From Segatella paludivivens DSM 17968 = JCM 13650 (GTDB lineage Bacteria > Bacteroidota > Bacteroidia > Bacteroidales > Bacteroidaceae), in NCBI RefSeq assembly GCF_000373185.1, contig NZ_KB890638.1:1-64000 (forward strand): a DNA stretch of 64,000 bases. The letters run 5' to 3'. The stretch's first letter is position 1, and the number at the start of each line of letters is the position of its first letter. Below, in pieces: positions 46,895 to 55,351 of the stretch. The notes under the pieces are model-generated. The model was not told where the DNA came from. It was given only the letters and a program-made list of their open reading frames with translations, and did not search any database. Position numbers and translations under genes: made by a program.

Positions 46895-47635
46895 TTACGC
46901 TTCAGTATCTTCTTCTGGTATCATGTTGGTGTATACAGTCTGTACATCCTCAAACTCTTCCAATTTATCAACCATTTTTTCAATAGTTGCACGCTCTTCA
47001 GGAGTTACCGCCTTCAAATCGTTAGGAATACGAGTAAATTCTGCACCTGTAACCTCGAAACCATCTGCCTCAAGATGCTTCTGAATGTCGCTGAAACTTG
47101 TTGGAGAACCATAGATAGTTACCTCACCAGCTTCCTCGTCTTCATCATATTCATCTTCTACTCCATAATCAATAAGATCAAGGATAAGTTCATCCATGTC
47201 GATACCATCCTTCTTCTTGAATGTGAATACACATTTGTGGTCGAAAAGAAAAGAAAGACTACCTTGTGTACCAAGGTTTCCGTTAAACTTATTGAATATA
47301 GAACGAACATCGGCTACAGTGCGTGTAGTATTGTCTGTAAGAGTATCAACAAACACCGCTATTCCGTGAGGGCCATATCCCTCATAAGTAACATCCTTAT
47401 AATCACTTTGATCCTTGCCCATCGCATTCTTGATTGCGCGATCGACGTTGTCCTTAGGCATGTTCTCACGTTTGCAGTTTGCAATGAGAGCACGAAGTGT
47501 TGGATTGTTCTCAGGTTCAGGACCACCAGCTTTTACTGCAATAGCAATCTGCTTACCCAATTTTGTGAATGTACGGGCCATGTGACCCCATCTTTTCATC
47601 TTCGTAGCTTTACGATATTCAAATGCTCTTCCCAT
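46895..47635 (-). CDS. yebC: YebC/PmpR-family protein
   Basis: 246-residue protein of the YebC family, classed as transcription regulator and more recently implicated in translation at difficult sequences. Motifs: MGRAFEYRKATKMKRWGHMA at the start, NPTLRALIANCKRENMPKDN, TYEGYGPHGIAVFVDTLTDN, and acidic central parts (VEDEYDEDEEAGEV). It lies 48 bases after pheT and five before the TSCPD gene. Confidence 0.95.
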   Translation of the reverse strand: MGRAFEYRKATKMKRWGHMARTFTKLGKQIAIAVKAGGPEPENNPTLRALIANCKRENMPKDNVDRAIKNAMGKDQSDYKDVTYEGYGPHGIAVFVDTLTDNTTRTVADVRSIFNKFNGNLGTQGSLSFLFDHKCVFTFKKKDGIDMDELILDLIDYGVEDEYDEDEEAGEVTIYGSPTSFSDIQKHLEADGFEVTGAEFTRIPNDLKAVTPEERATIEKMVDKLEEFEDVQTVYTNMIPEEDTEA

Positions 47636-47683
47636 TGAATTTTAAATTTATCGATTATTTTTTACTTAAATTATCTTTATCTT

Positions 47684-50152
47684 TTATCGCAATTCAGCAC
47701 CTAGCTTAGCGCATAACTGCTTAATCATCTTCTGCATGATCGCGTCAATGGCCTTGTCATTCAGGGTTTTTGTATCATCCTGTAGGATAAAGTTAATGGC
47801 GTAGCTCTTCTTGCCAGCAGGCAGATTTTTGCCCTCATATACATCAAACAAGTCTACACTCTTCAATAGTTTCTTTTCAGTCTGCAATGCAATCTGCTCA
47901 ATCTGCTCAAACTCTACGTTCTTGTCTATCAGCAATGCCAAATCTCTGCTCACAGCTGGGAACTTGCTTATTTCCTGATATTCCAAAGTTTCTTTCTTCA
48001 CAGCCTTCGTAACATTATCCCAATAGATATCAGCATAGAAGATTGTCTGTTCTATATCAAACTTCTTAAGAACCTTACCGTTCAGAATACCAAGCTCAGC
48101 AAACACCTTACCTCCGCGGTTTTTGTAAACAAGGCCCTTAGAGAATATATTGTTGTCGCTCTTTTCAAGCACAAGTTTGTTTATTCCAAGACCTACATGA
48201 GCAAAGATATTCTTTACATAAGCCATTAGCTCATAGAAACTAGTGTCTTCATCAGGATGAATCCAAGAACCTTCTACACGCTTTCCTGTAACCCAGAGAG
48301 CCATGTGCTGCTCCTGACCGTATGCTCTTGCAGGATCTTCTTCAGTCCATTTAGACTTATCATACTTATAGGTATTACCAACCTCAAAGAAACGAAGATT
48401 ACTGCTTTTGCGGTTCACATTTCTCAAAATACTCTCCAAGCCACCAAACAACATTGTCTGACGCATAACGCCCAAATCAGCACTAAGCGGATTCATCACC
48501 TTTACGGTTGTATCAAGAGGATATGCGTTATAAGCGTTATCTGCGTAATAAGAAAGTTTTGAAAGCGAGTTGTTCAATATTTCATTGAATCCACAACCTA
48601 CAAGTTGCTCACTTACAAGATTTTGAAGACGATGCTTCTTATCTTCATCACCAGCTATTGTAAGAGAACTCTTTAGCTGAGTAGGAATTTCTACATTATT
48701 ATATCCGTATATACGCAGGATGTCCTCAACAACATCACATGGACGCTGAACATCAGAACGATAAGGAGGAACAACAATTGAAATACCTTCATTTGTCTCA
48801 GATACAATCTTCATTTCCAAGCTTGTAACGATTTCTTTGATGGTTTCCTTACCTATTTCCTTACCTATCAAATTATGTACGTATTCGTAAGACAACTCTA
48901 CATTAAAGCCTTCAATAGGTTCTGGATATACATCCTTTATCTGCATAGAGATCTTACCACCAGCAAGTTCTTTACACAAAATAGCAGCCTGCTTCAATGC
49001 ATAGATATTGCCATTAGGATCAATACCACGCTCAAAACGATAACTTGCGTCTGTACTTAGTCCATGACGACGAGTGCTCTTGCGAATCCATGTTGGATGG
49101 AAGTATGCACTTTCTAATACCACGTTCGTTGTAGTATCATAAGTTCCACTACCCTTTCCGCCGAAGATACCAGCTATACACATCGGATCTTCTGCGTTGC
49201 ATATACTCAGGTCACGAGCACCAAGTGTATGCTCCTCACCATCTAGAGTAACAAATTTAGTTCCTTCTGGTTGAGTGCGCACAACGATCTTATGACCTTT
49301 CACCATGTCTGCATCAAAGCAATGCATAGGCTGACCATAAGCCATCATAATATAATTTGTGATATCCACAATATTATTAATAGGGCGTAAACCGATAACA
49401 CGCAATTTATTCTGCAACCATTCTGGACTCTCTTTCACTTCGCATCCAGAAATGCTTATACATGAATAGCGCTTGCAAGCATCAGTATTTTGCAAGTCTA
49501 CATCTATTTTAAGATCTTCATTGTCTACGCAGAATGCAGAGCTATCAGGACGATGCAAACTTGTTGTATATCCGTTTTGCTTTAACCAAGCATAGAAATC
49601 GCGCGCTACACCATAGTGAGACAAAGCATCTCCATGGTTCGCAGTTATATCTATTTCTATTATCCAGTCACTTTCAAGGTGATAGTAATCAGCAGCAGGA
49701 GTTCCTACAACAGCATCCTCTGGCAAAACAATTATTCCTGCATGGTCTGTACCTACGCCAATCTCGTCTTCGGCACAAATCATACCTAATGACTCAACAC
49801 CGCGGAGTTTACTCCTCTTAATGGTAAATGACTCCTCGCCAGCATAGAGAACGCAGCCCAAGTCGGCAACGATTACTTTCTGACCAGCAGCCACATTTGG
49901 AGCGCCACAAACAATCTGCTGTGGTTCAGCTTTACCCAAGTCTACCGTTGTTATATGCAGATGATCACTGTTTGGGTGACTTTCGCATGTCAGAACTTTG
50001 CCGACATACAAACCTTTAAGCCCACCCTTTATAGTCTGAACTTCTTCAAGAGCGTCTACTTCAAGTCCCACAGATGTCAATGCATCGGCAGTTTCCTGCG
50101 GTGTAAGGTCGAAATCGACGTATTCTTTAAGCCATTTATAAGAAATATTCAT
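47684..50152 (-). CDS. pheT: Phenylalanine-tRNA ligase beta subunit
   Basis: Beta subunit of the alpha2-beta2 PheRS, 822 residues. The N-terminal EMAP/tRNA-binding-like domain (about 38-150: GLYVGKVLTCESHPNSDHLH), the B3/B4 editing domain (about 210-400), B5 domain, the catalytic-like core (MNPLSADLGVMRQTMLFGGL), and C-terminal FDX-ACB anticodon-binding domain (ISKFPAVSRDLALLIDKNVE). The alpha subunit gene pheS is not in the window. It has a consensus promoter (50186-50217) and leads pheT-yebC-TSCPD. Confidence 0.97.
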   Translation of the reverse strand: MNISYKWLKEYVDFDLTPQETADALTSVGLEVDALEEVQTIKGGLKGLYVGKVLTCESHPNSDHLHITTVDLGKAEPQQIVCGAPNVAAGQKVIVADLGCVLYAGEESFTIKRSKLRGVESLGMICAEDEIGVGTDHAGIIVLPEDAVVGTPAADYYHLESDWIIEIDITANHGDALSHYGVARDFYAWLKQNGYTTSLHRPDSSAFCVDNEDLKIDVDLQNTDACKRYSCISISGCEVKESPEWLQNKLRVIGLRPINNIVDITNYIMMAYGQPMHCFDADMVKGHKIVVRTQPEGTKFVTLDGEEHTLGARDLSICNAEDPMCIAGIFGGKGSGTYDTTTNVVLESAYFHPTWIRKSTRRHGLSTDASYRFERGIDPNGNIYALKQAAILCKELAGGKISMQIKDVYPEPIEGFNVELSYEYVHNLIGKEIGKETIKEIVTSLEMKIVSETNEGISIVVPPYRSDVQRPCDVVEDILRIYGYNNVEIPTQLKSSLTIAGDEDKKHRLQNLVSEQLVGCGFNEILNNSLSKLSYYADNAYNAYPLDTTVKVMNPLSADLGVMRQTMLFGGLESILRNVNRKSSNLRFFEVGNTYKYDKSKWTEEDPARAYGQEQHMALWVTGKRVEGSWIHPDEDTSFYELMAYVKNIFAHVGLGINKLVLEKSDNNIFSKGLVYKNRGGKVFAELGILNGKVLKKFDIEQTIFYADIYWDNVTKAVKKETLEYQEISKFPAVSRDLALLIDKNVEFEQIEQIALQTEKKLLKSVDLFDVYEGKNLPAGKKSYAINFILQDDTKTLNDKAIDAIMQKMIKQLCAKLGAELR

Positions 50153-50185
50153 TATAATGATTTTTATATTTACTCAAAAACTCTG

Positions 50186-50217
50186 CAAAAATACAAAAAA
50201 ATCATCACATGCACAAA
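50186..50217 (-). promoter_or_regulatory. Promoter of pheT
   Basis: On the minus strand: TTTG (50217-50214), 20 bases, TATTTTTG (50193-50186). Full consensus match, 33 bases before the ATG. Confidence 0.78.
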
Positions 50218-50313
50218 AAGAATCATTGATTTTTAGTTCATCAACATACATATATCTAGATATTACACATCATAATTATTCTTTTCTGTACTTTTACACA
50301 TATTATTCGCTGT

Positions 50314-51531
50314 TTATTCCACGATATTCAGTCCCACAATATATCCTGTTGTCCAGGCTGCCTGCAAGTTGAAACCACCTGTTATTGCATCTATATCAAG
50401 CACTTCTCCTGCAAAAAACAGATGTGGGCATATCTTGCTCTCAAGAGTATGATAGTCTATATCGCTTAATGATACTCCTCCACAAGTAACAAATTCATCA
50501 CGATATGCGCCCTTCCCTTTTACGTGATAAATATCATTCGTCAAAGCTTCTATCATTCTGTTTATATTACTCTTTCCTAATTCCGACCATTTCTTTTCCT
50601 TTGGCAAACTTAGTTTATCTATAATATATGTCCAGAGTCGTGAAGGCATGTCATAAGGTCTGAGCGAAGCAAGCTGCTTATTTGGATTTTCGTTTACAAT
50701 ATTCTTTATATATTCCTCTATTTCATCACGATTTACCACATTCGCCCAATTCACGGATATGTCTACATTATAATTGTTTTCATGCAAATATCGTGCAGCA
50801 TGTGATGATAGTTTTAATATTGCAGGTCCGCTGAACCCCCAGTGCGTAACAAGTAGCGGTCCTTGTGAGCGAAACTTGGTTGAAGGAATTGAAGTTATAA
50901 CAGGATTTACCACAGTACCCATCAATGCCAATATTTTTTTATCTGATATATTAAAGGTAAAAAGTGAAGGTATCGGTGTTTCTATTCCATGACCCAGTTC
51001 GCGCAAATGCTGCAAGTCGCTTATGTTAGGCGATCCACCTGTCGTAATTGCCACTCTGTCAAAGACTTGCGTCTTACCGTTTTTGAAATACAACATAAAT
51101 AATCCGTCCTCAGCCTGTACAGCCTTTTCCATTTTATATCCAGTCATAATGTTTACCCCCAGACGCTTTGCCTCATTGATAAGACAATTCACGATAGATG
51201 CCGCTTCCTGAGATTTAGGAAACACGCACAAATCTTCTTGAGTAACCAATGGAACGCCATTATCCTCAAACCATTTATAAACTTCATGATAGTCAAATTG
51301 CTTAAACAAGCGTTTCATCAGCTTATGTCCCCTTGGATATGCATGTTTAAGATCAGAAATTTCTTCAAAGGTATTAGTCAGGTTACATCGTCCCCCACCA
51401 GTAATCATCACCTTAGCCAAAACGTTTTGATTTTTCTCAAAGATAGTTACATTGGCGTTTGGATTTTTACTCTTAGCTCTTATCGCTGCAAAGAATCCCG
51501 AAGCACCACCACCGACGATAGCGACATTCAT
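50314..51531 (-). CDS. HI0933/BaiN-family flavoprotein
   Basis: 405-residue NAD(P)/FAD-dependent oxidoreductase from ATG 51531 (an in-frame ATG three codons earlier is possible). N-terminal FAD motif VAIVGGGASGFFAAIRA, then ITGGGRCNLTN (family signature), GGSPNISDLQHL in the middle, THWGFSGPAILKLS, and the C-terminal FAGEVLDIDAITGGFNLQAA. This is the HI0933 (BaiN/RdsA-like) family. Activity is mostly unknown; some act on bile acid intermediates, but that cannot be assumed here. It has no clear promoter. Confidence 0.92.
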   Translation of the reverse strand: MNVAIVGGGASGFFAAIRAKSKNPNANVTIFEKNQNVLAKVMITGGGRCNLTNTFEEISDLKHAYPRGHKLMKRLFKQFDYHEVYKWFEDNGVPLVTQEDLCVFPKSQEAASIVNCLINEAKRLGVNIMTGYKMEKAVQAEDGLFMLYFKNGKTQVFDRVAITTGGSPNISDLQHLRELGHGIETPIPSLFTFNISDKKILALMGTVVNPVITSIPSTKFRSQGPLLVTHWGFSGPAILKLSSHAARYLHENNYNVDISVNWANVVNRDEIEEYIKNIVNENPNKQLASLRPYDMPSRLWTYIIDKLSLPKEKKWSELGKSNINRMIEALTNDIYHVKGKGAYRDEFVTCGGVSLSDIDYHTLESKICPHLFFAGEVLDIDAITGGFNLQAAWTTGYIVGLNIVE

Positions 51532-51642
51532 TTTTATCATATATGGATACCGTATTTTTTAAATTATTCCGCTAAGTTATGAATAATTTCACAAGTTTCA
51601 ATGCTTTTCCTGTAAAAAGTAAATGTAAAAAGCAAACACCTA

Positions 51643-51674
51643 TTTGTATATTAATGAAATATATTGTAAATTTG
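51643..51674 (+). promoter_or_regulatory. Promoter of the DKNYY repeat gene
   Basis: TTTG (51643-51646), 20 bases, TAAATTTG (51667-51674) followed by C. Full consensus, 37 bases before the ATG. Confidence 0.8.
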
Positions 51675-51711
51675 CAATAATAATATCATTCAACAACAAA
51701 ATTAAGAATAA

Positions 51712-52359
51712 ATGAATATGAAGAAAACCATTTTAACCGCAATTATTCTAGCAATGTCTATCACGGCATTCGCTCAACATGATTACACACACGACAATAA
51801 TCATGTTTACTACCATGGAATGATGTTAAGGCATGCCAACATCGAAACATTCCAGGACTTAGGCTACGGTTACGCTAAGGATTCCCGACACGTCTACCAA
51901 AACGGTAACATTCTGGAATATGTAGATCCCAACAGTTTCAGGATAGACAGCCGCTATAGAATAAGCAATAATGATGACATTATATATAATAGAGACGATA
52001 ACGAAGACTACGATAATAACGGATACGAAACATCAAGATACCATAAGACAAACTTTGATGTCTTCTATAACGGAAAGAAACTTGATGATGCCAACGCAAA
52101 CACATTCAAAGAAATAGGTCGTGGATATGCCAAAGATGCGTTCAACGTGTATTATCGTGGAAACAAAGTCGAAGATGCCACTGCCAGTTCATTCCAGATT
52201 ATTGAGGGTGGATATGCCAAAGACGCATTCAATGTATACTATTACGGAAAAAAATTACCAGATGTTTCTAGTGCAAACAACTTCAAATATCAGGGCAATG
52301 GATACGCTTCAGACGGCTTCAGCATGTATTATCATGGTAAGAAGATAGATAATCAATAA
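51712..52359 (+). CDS. Secreted DKNYY-type repeat protein
   Basis: 215-residue protein with a signal peptide (MNMKKTILTAIILAMSITAF, cleavage after the following AQ). The mature part is about six repeats of about 29 residues built on a pattern like YAKDxxNVYYxGKKxxDAxxxxF, as in the DKNYY family. Repeats 4 and 5 are almost identical at both protein and DNA level (GYAKDAFNVYY in both). An acid-rich spacer (NNDDIIYNRDDNEDYDNNGY) splits repeats 2 and 3, and the last repeat is cut short. DKNYY proteins have no known function; the tyrosine-rich repeats suggest a surface or binding role. A second ATG two codons in is equally usable. Confidence 0.85.
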   Translation: MNMKKTILTAIILAMSITAFAQHDYTHDNNHVYYHGMMLRHANIETFQDLGYGYAKDSRHVYQNGNILEYVDPNSFRIDSRYRISNNDDIIYNRDDNEDYDNNGYETSRYHKTNFDVFYNGKKLDDANANTFKEIGRGYAKDAFNVYYRGNKVEDATASSFQIIEGGYAKDAFNVYYYGKKLPDVSSANNFKYQGNGYASDGFSMYYHGKKIDNQ

Positions 52360-52506
52360 TGCTAAAATGCACTTTTGTTTGGGTTCACAAAATCATTAAC
52401 ATTTATTTATCATTTATAAAGTATTGATTTACAACAGATTACAAAAAAGTTACAAAGGAAGACAAAAAAAATCGTTAAAAAGTGAACAACGTATTAAAAA
52501 AATACT

Positions 52507-52514
52507 TACCTTTG
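52507..52514 (+). promoter_or_regulatory. -7 box for the mini-lipoprotein
   Basis: TACCTTTG followed by C, 52 bases before the ATG at 52567. No clear -33 TTTG. Confidence 0.6.
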
Positions 52515-52566
52515 CAACGTTTTAATAAACAAATGATTGTTTTACAGATTTAAAAAAGCAAAGAAA

Positions 52567-52752
52567 ATGAAGAAATTAGTTTTAATGTTCGTAGCTATCG
52601 CAGCTATCTCTTTCGCATCATGTGGTAACAAAACTGCAGCTCCTGCTGCAAACGCTGATTCTGATACAGCTGTTGTTGATTCAGCTAATGATTCAGCTGC
52701 TGTTGATACAGCTGCTACTGACACTGCTGCTGCCGCTGCAACTGTTAAGTAA
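52567..52752 (+). CDS. Ala/Asp/Thr-rich mini-lipoprotein
   Basis: 61-residue protein from ATG 52567 (an upstream TTG at 52537 extends the frame but destroys the signal sequence). Lipoprotein signal MKKLVLMFVAIAAISFASCG with lipobox FASC (Cys19), then a low-complexity tail made of Ala, Asp, Thr, Ser and Val in units such as DSAN, DTAATDTA, ending VK. The tail is acidic and likely unstructured. The DNA shows short direct repeats (GATTCAGCT, GATACAGCT). Its own promoter and a tight terminator support expression. Similar small lipoproteins occur in Prevotella relatives; function unknown. Confidence 0.8.
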   Translation: MKKLVLMFVAIAAISFASCGNKTAAPAANADSDTAVVDSANDSAAVDTAATDTAAAAATVK

Positions 52753-52782
52753 ACAGAAGCTCGAACTGAAAAATGAGAGATT

Positions 52783-52811
52783 AACCGCTGGACTCCAAGA
52801 GTCTAGCGGTT
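52783..52811 (+). terminator. Terminator of the mini-lipoprotein gene
   Basis: AACCGCTGGACTC and GAGTCTAGCGGTT form a 13-bp stem (one G-T wobble) with a three-base loop, followed by TTTTT. Confidence 0.88.
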
Positions 52812-53293
52812 TTTTGTGTTTATACCTCTCCACCTCCCTGGTCTTCTTTTGCGAGCATCATCGTTGTAACTATCTCATTTCATATAATAAAGTATTCAAA
52901 TTGAGTACTGTCTGATAACCAAATGAATATACCACTCTATTTGAAAAGACTTATAGAAAAAGAAAACCGTGACTATTGATCACGGTTTTAAGCTTTATAC
53001 CACTGAAAGATAAAATATTAGTTCATGTGCCTGATACATAACTGGGTGTTATTACATACTAATCACCATACTAGATCATCAGAGACAAATGAAATAACAC
53101 GGTAAGCATCTTCGTTTCATGAAAGAACAAAATAAGACTATAAATTCTTTATATATATGCTCTCCCACTGATTACCTCTAATGTTTTTCGCTGCATGACT
53201 CTACACCATTCCACGGGAGCCTTTTTATTTTCAGCTAAATAAATGAAACTTTACACAATATCATAATAATTAAGAATTGTGAAAACACAAAAT
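52812..53293. other. Gene-free region with an orphan terminator-like hairpin
   Basis: No convincing gene on either strand. A strong hairpin, AAAACCGTGA (52963-52972) and TCACGGTTTT (52980-52989), lies 150 bases beyond the mini-lipoprotein terminator and 304 bases past the end of the minus-strand gene at 53294. It could end a small unannotated RNA or be a far terminator of that gene. I found no good promoter box in the region. Confidence 0.5.
52963..52989. terminator. Orphan terminator-like hairpin
   Basis: 10-bp perfect stem AAAACCGTGA/TCACGGTTTT with a seven-base loop and T runs on both strands; no gene ends within 150 bases. Confidence 0.6.
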
Positions 53294-55303
53294 TTACTTT
53301 ATTCTCTTTCCATATAATATACGTGTCTGTTCAGCAGTGATGTTACATATATATATTACACGACTATTTGCGACAAGCTCTCTTTTATTGAACTTTCGCT
53401 TTTTATCATTATATAGCGGATAAAGTTTTGCTGTCAATATAGAATTATTATTGGTAATATCTCCAAAAGCCATAGTAGAATGGTCGGGAGTTATCACACT
53501 TAAGCAATTATCTATATTCACCCATCCTGTATTCATTATGCGCAATCCAGAGCCATTAGTTGTAAAGCTATCATTTTCAGTAACAAAATGACGTGCTGTA
53601 GAGGTAAAAGGATCCATACTTATAGCCAAAAGTCCAGAAAATTCTCCTGTAATTTCAACATCTCTTAATGCCGTTATACTATCAGAAAAGACAATTTTAT
53701 TATTCTTTGTTGATATAATATTGAATTTATGAAGTAAGCTACTATCATTAGTCAACAACTCACCTCTATAATTCCACCCTTTTCCGTCATTAGGAATATT
53801 TACTGTTCCGTCATTTAAAGGAACAGCATTTGTCTTGCGTTTATCAACATTTAACCAACCGATAAAATTACCGGTATTATGTGCTGTGAATGGAACAACA
53901 ATATTATTATATGCACTATCAAAAGGAGCAAAATATCCAGTATAACTACGTTTCCCATTACTCCAACTAAAACATGAAAAAGAAGAATTTTCATAAGAGC
54001 AAACGATATTTTGATTTGGGAAAAACTTACTCTTTGGTTTTCCAAAGCCAGCCCACCAAAGATTCTCATTCAAATCAACATGACCAACAGGAAAACAATG
54101 ATGCATAAGCCAAGTCATCATCAATCTATGCGCCTCTACTCCCATACGACGTGCTCCAACATCAGCACGAAGAAGATACGAGCCATCAGTTGTAGTCTGC
54201 TGTCGGCGTAATATTTGGTTTAACGCTTTAGTTTCAAGAGCCAAAGCATTGGTATTATTATGCGGCAACATGCAAGCCAATGTTGAATATGATGTTATCT
54301 GATCATAAAGAAACATACTCCAGTCATTGCCATTTGGCATTGCTTGCTCCCCATCACGCAGACTGAACCAATTCAGTACTTCATCATTTACTTTTTGGCA
54401 ATTATGCAACAAAGCATTACTATGCCATTTCTGTTCTTTACCTTGAAACAATCTCAATGCCAAAGCAGCCTCACCCAATTCCTGAATTACAACATTTTGA
54501 TAACTGGTGTGAAAGAAACCATGATTCTGCAGTGTATAATCATTATACAGGTTCTGCCCACGATACAAATCTTTTACTCTAGTTTGATTATAATTAGGAT
54601 CAATAACTGTGTTATCAAGCGAATCAGAAGAATGAGAATAACTGTTTATCGCGAATTCTCGCATACGTTCAAACCATTTCGATGCAAGTGCGTCATTAGG
54701 AAAGAGTCCTAACGTGGCAGCCAACACGTCAACCTCCCATCCATTTTCTTCTGCTTTCGTATCACCAATATATCCTGTTGGAATATTGCGTTCAAGTTCG
54801 TAATTACATTCGGCTTTCAACAGATTATACACATTATCTCTTTCTGATTTAGAAAGATCATCCCACTGAAAAAATGCAGAATAAGCAACCGACATAGCCC
54901 AAAGAGAACTCTCCCATTGGTAATCATTTTTAGATACCGATCCCCAATACTTTCCATCACGGCAAACTTTCAATCTCACCGCCTTGTGGGTAGAAAGGGC
55001 ATAATTCAAAGATCGTCTTGCCATATTGTTCAATTCTGGGGATTTCACATGACCATATCTGCACAAAAAAGCAGAAATCATAGACAAGTCAGCGTTAGTG
55101 CGTACACCTTTTTCATCGCTAGCCATGGTGTTTTCACCTTTAAACACACCATTATCTTGATCAAAATCTGCACGTAAATATCTATTAAAATCAGACAATG
55201 AATTCATAATGTCAGACTTCAGGCTATTTTCGTCGACAAATTTATTCTTTGCACCCAATATAAGTGGCAAAAAAAGCAGTATTATAATTAAATTTCTTTT
55301 CAT
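53294..55303 (-). CDS. Large secreted protein of unknown function
   Basis: 669 residues from ATG 55303 (the longer frame starts upstream of its own promoter). Signal peptide MKRNLIIILLFLPLILGAKN. The first two thirds (about 30-430) look like a mainly helical (alpha/alpha)-toroid-type domain: repeated helices with aromatic residues and motifs WESSLWAMSVAYSAF, ENGWEVDVLAATLGLF, TLQNHGFFHTSYQNVVIQEL, NGNDWSMFLYDQITSYST and GVEAHRLMMTWLMHH. The last third (about 440-669) is beta-rich. This layout occurs in polysaccharide lyases and heparinase II/III-like enzymes, but I see no specific family motif. A carbohydrate-related function is thus a guess. Its promoter overlaps that of the divergent DUF3078 gene. 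Confidence 0.8.
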   Translation of the reverse strand: MKRNLIIILLFLPLILGAKNKFVDENSLKSDIMNSLSDFNRYLRADFDQDNGVFKGENTMASDEKGVRTNADLSMISAFLCRYGHVKSPELNNMARRSLNYALSTHKAVRLKVCRDGKYWGSVSKNDYQWESSLWAMSVAYSAFFQWDDLSKSERDNVYNLLKAECNYELERNIPTGYIGDTKAEENGWEVDVLAATLGLFPNDALASKWFERMREFAINSYSHSSDSLDNTVIDPNYNQTRVKDLYRGQNLYNDYTLQNHGFFHTSYQNVVIQELGEAALALRLFQGKEQKWHSNALLHNCQKVNDEVLNWFSLRDGEQAMPNGNDWSMFLYDQITSYSTLACMLPHNNTNALALETKALNQILRRQQTTTDGSYLLRADVGARRMGVEAHRLMMTWLMHHCFPVGHVDLNENLWWAGFGKPKSKFFPNQNIVCSYENSSFSCFSWSNGKRSYTGYFAPFDSAYNNIVVPFTAHNTGNFIGWLNVDKRKTNAVPLNDGTVNIPNDGKGWNYRGELLTNDSSLLHKFNIISTKNNKIVFSDSITALRDVEITGEFSGLLAISMDPFTSTARHFVTENDSFTTNGSGLRIMNTGWVNIDNCLSVITPDHSTMAFGDITNNNSILTAKLYPLYNDKKRKFNKRELVANSRVIYICNITAEQTRILYGKRIK

Positions 55304-55312
55304 ATATTTATA

Positions 55313-55343
55313 TTGCAAAAGTAACATTTTATTTTTACCTTTG
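55313..55343 (+). promoter_or_regulatory. Promoter of the DUF3078 gene
   Basis: TTG (55313-55315), 20 bases, TACCTTTG (55336-55343) followed by C. The ATG at 55352 lies nine bases after the box, so the leader must be only a few bases long. Confidence 0.65.
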
Positions 55344-55346
55344 CAA
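55316..55346 (-). promoter_or_regulatory. Promoter of the large secreted protein gene
   Basis: On the minus strand: TTG (55346-55344), 20 bases, TACTTTTG (55323-55316). It interleaves with the promoter of the divergent gene. The ATG at 55303 is only 13 bases from the end of the -7 box. Confidence 0.65.
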
Positions 55347-55351
55347 GCGAT

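Noticed and set aside
53150..53235. Possible tRNA-like or structured RNA in the minus-strand direction near GGCTCCC
   Set aside because: Only weak pairing between the two ends and no T-loop or acceptor CCA pattern; no tRNA arms could be drawn.
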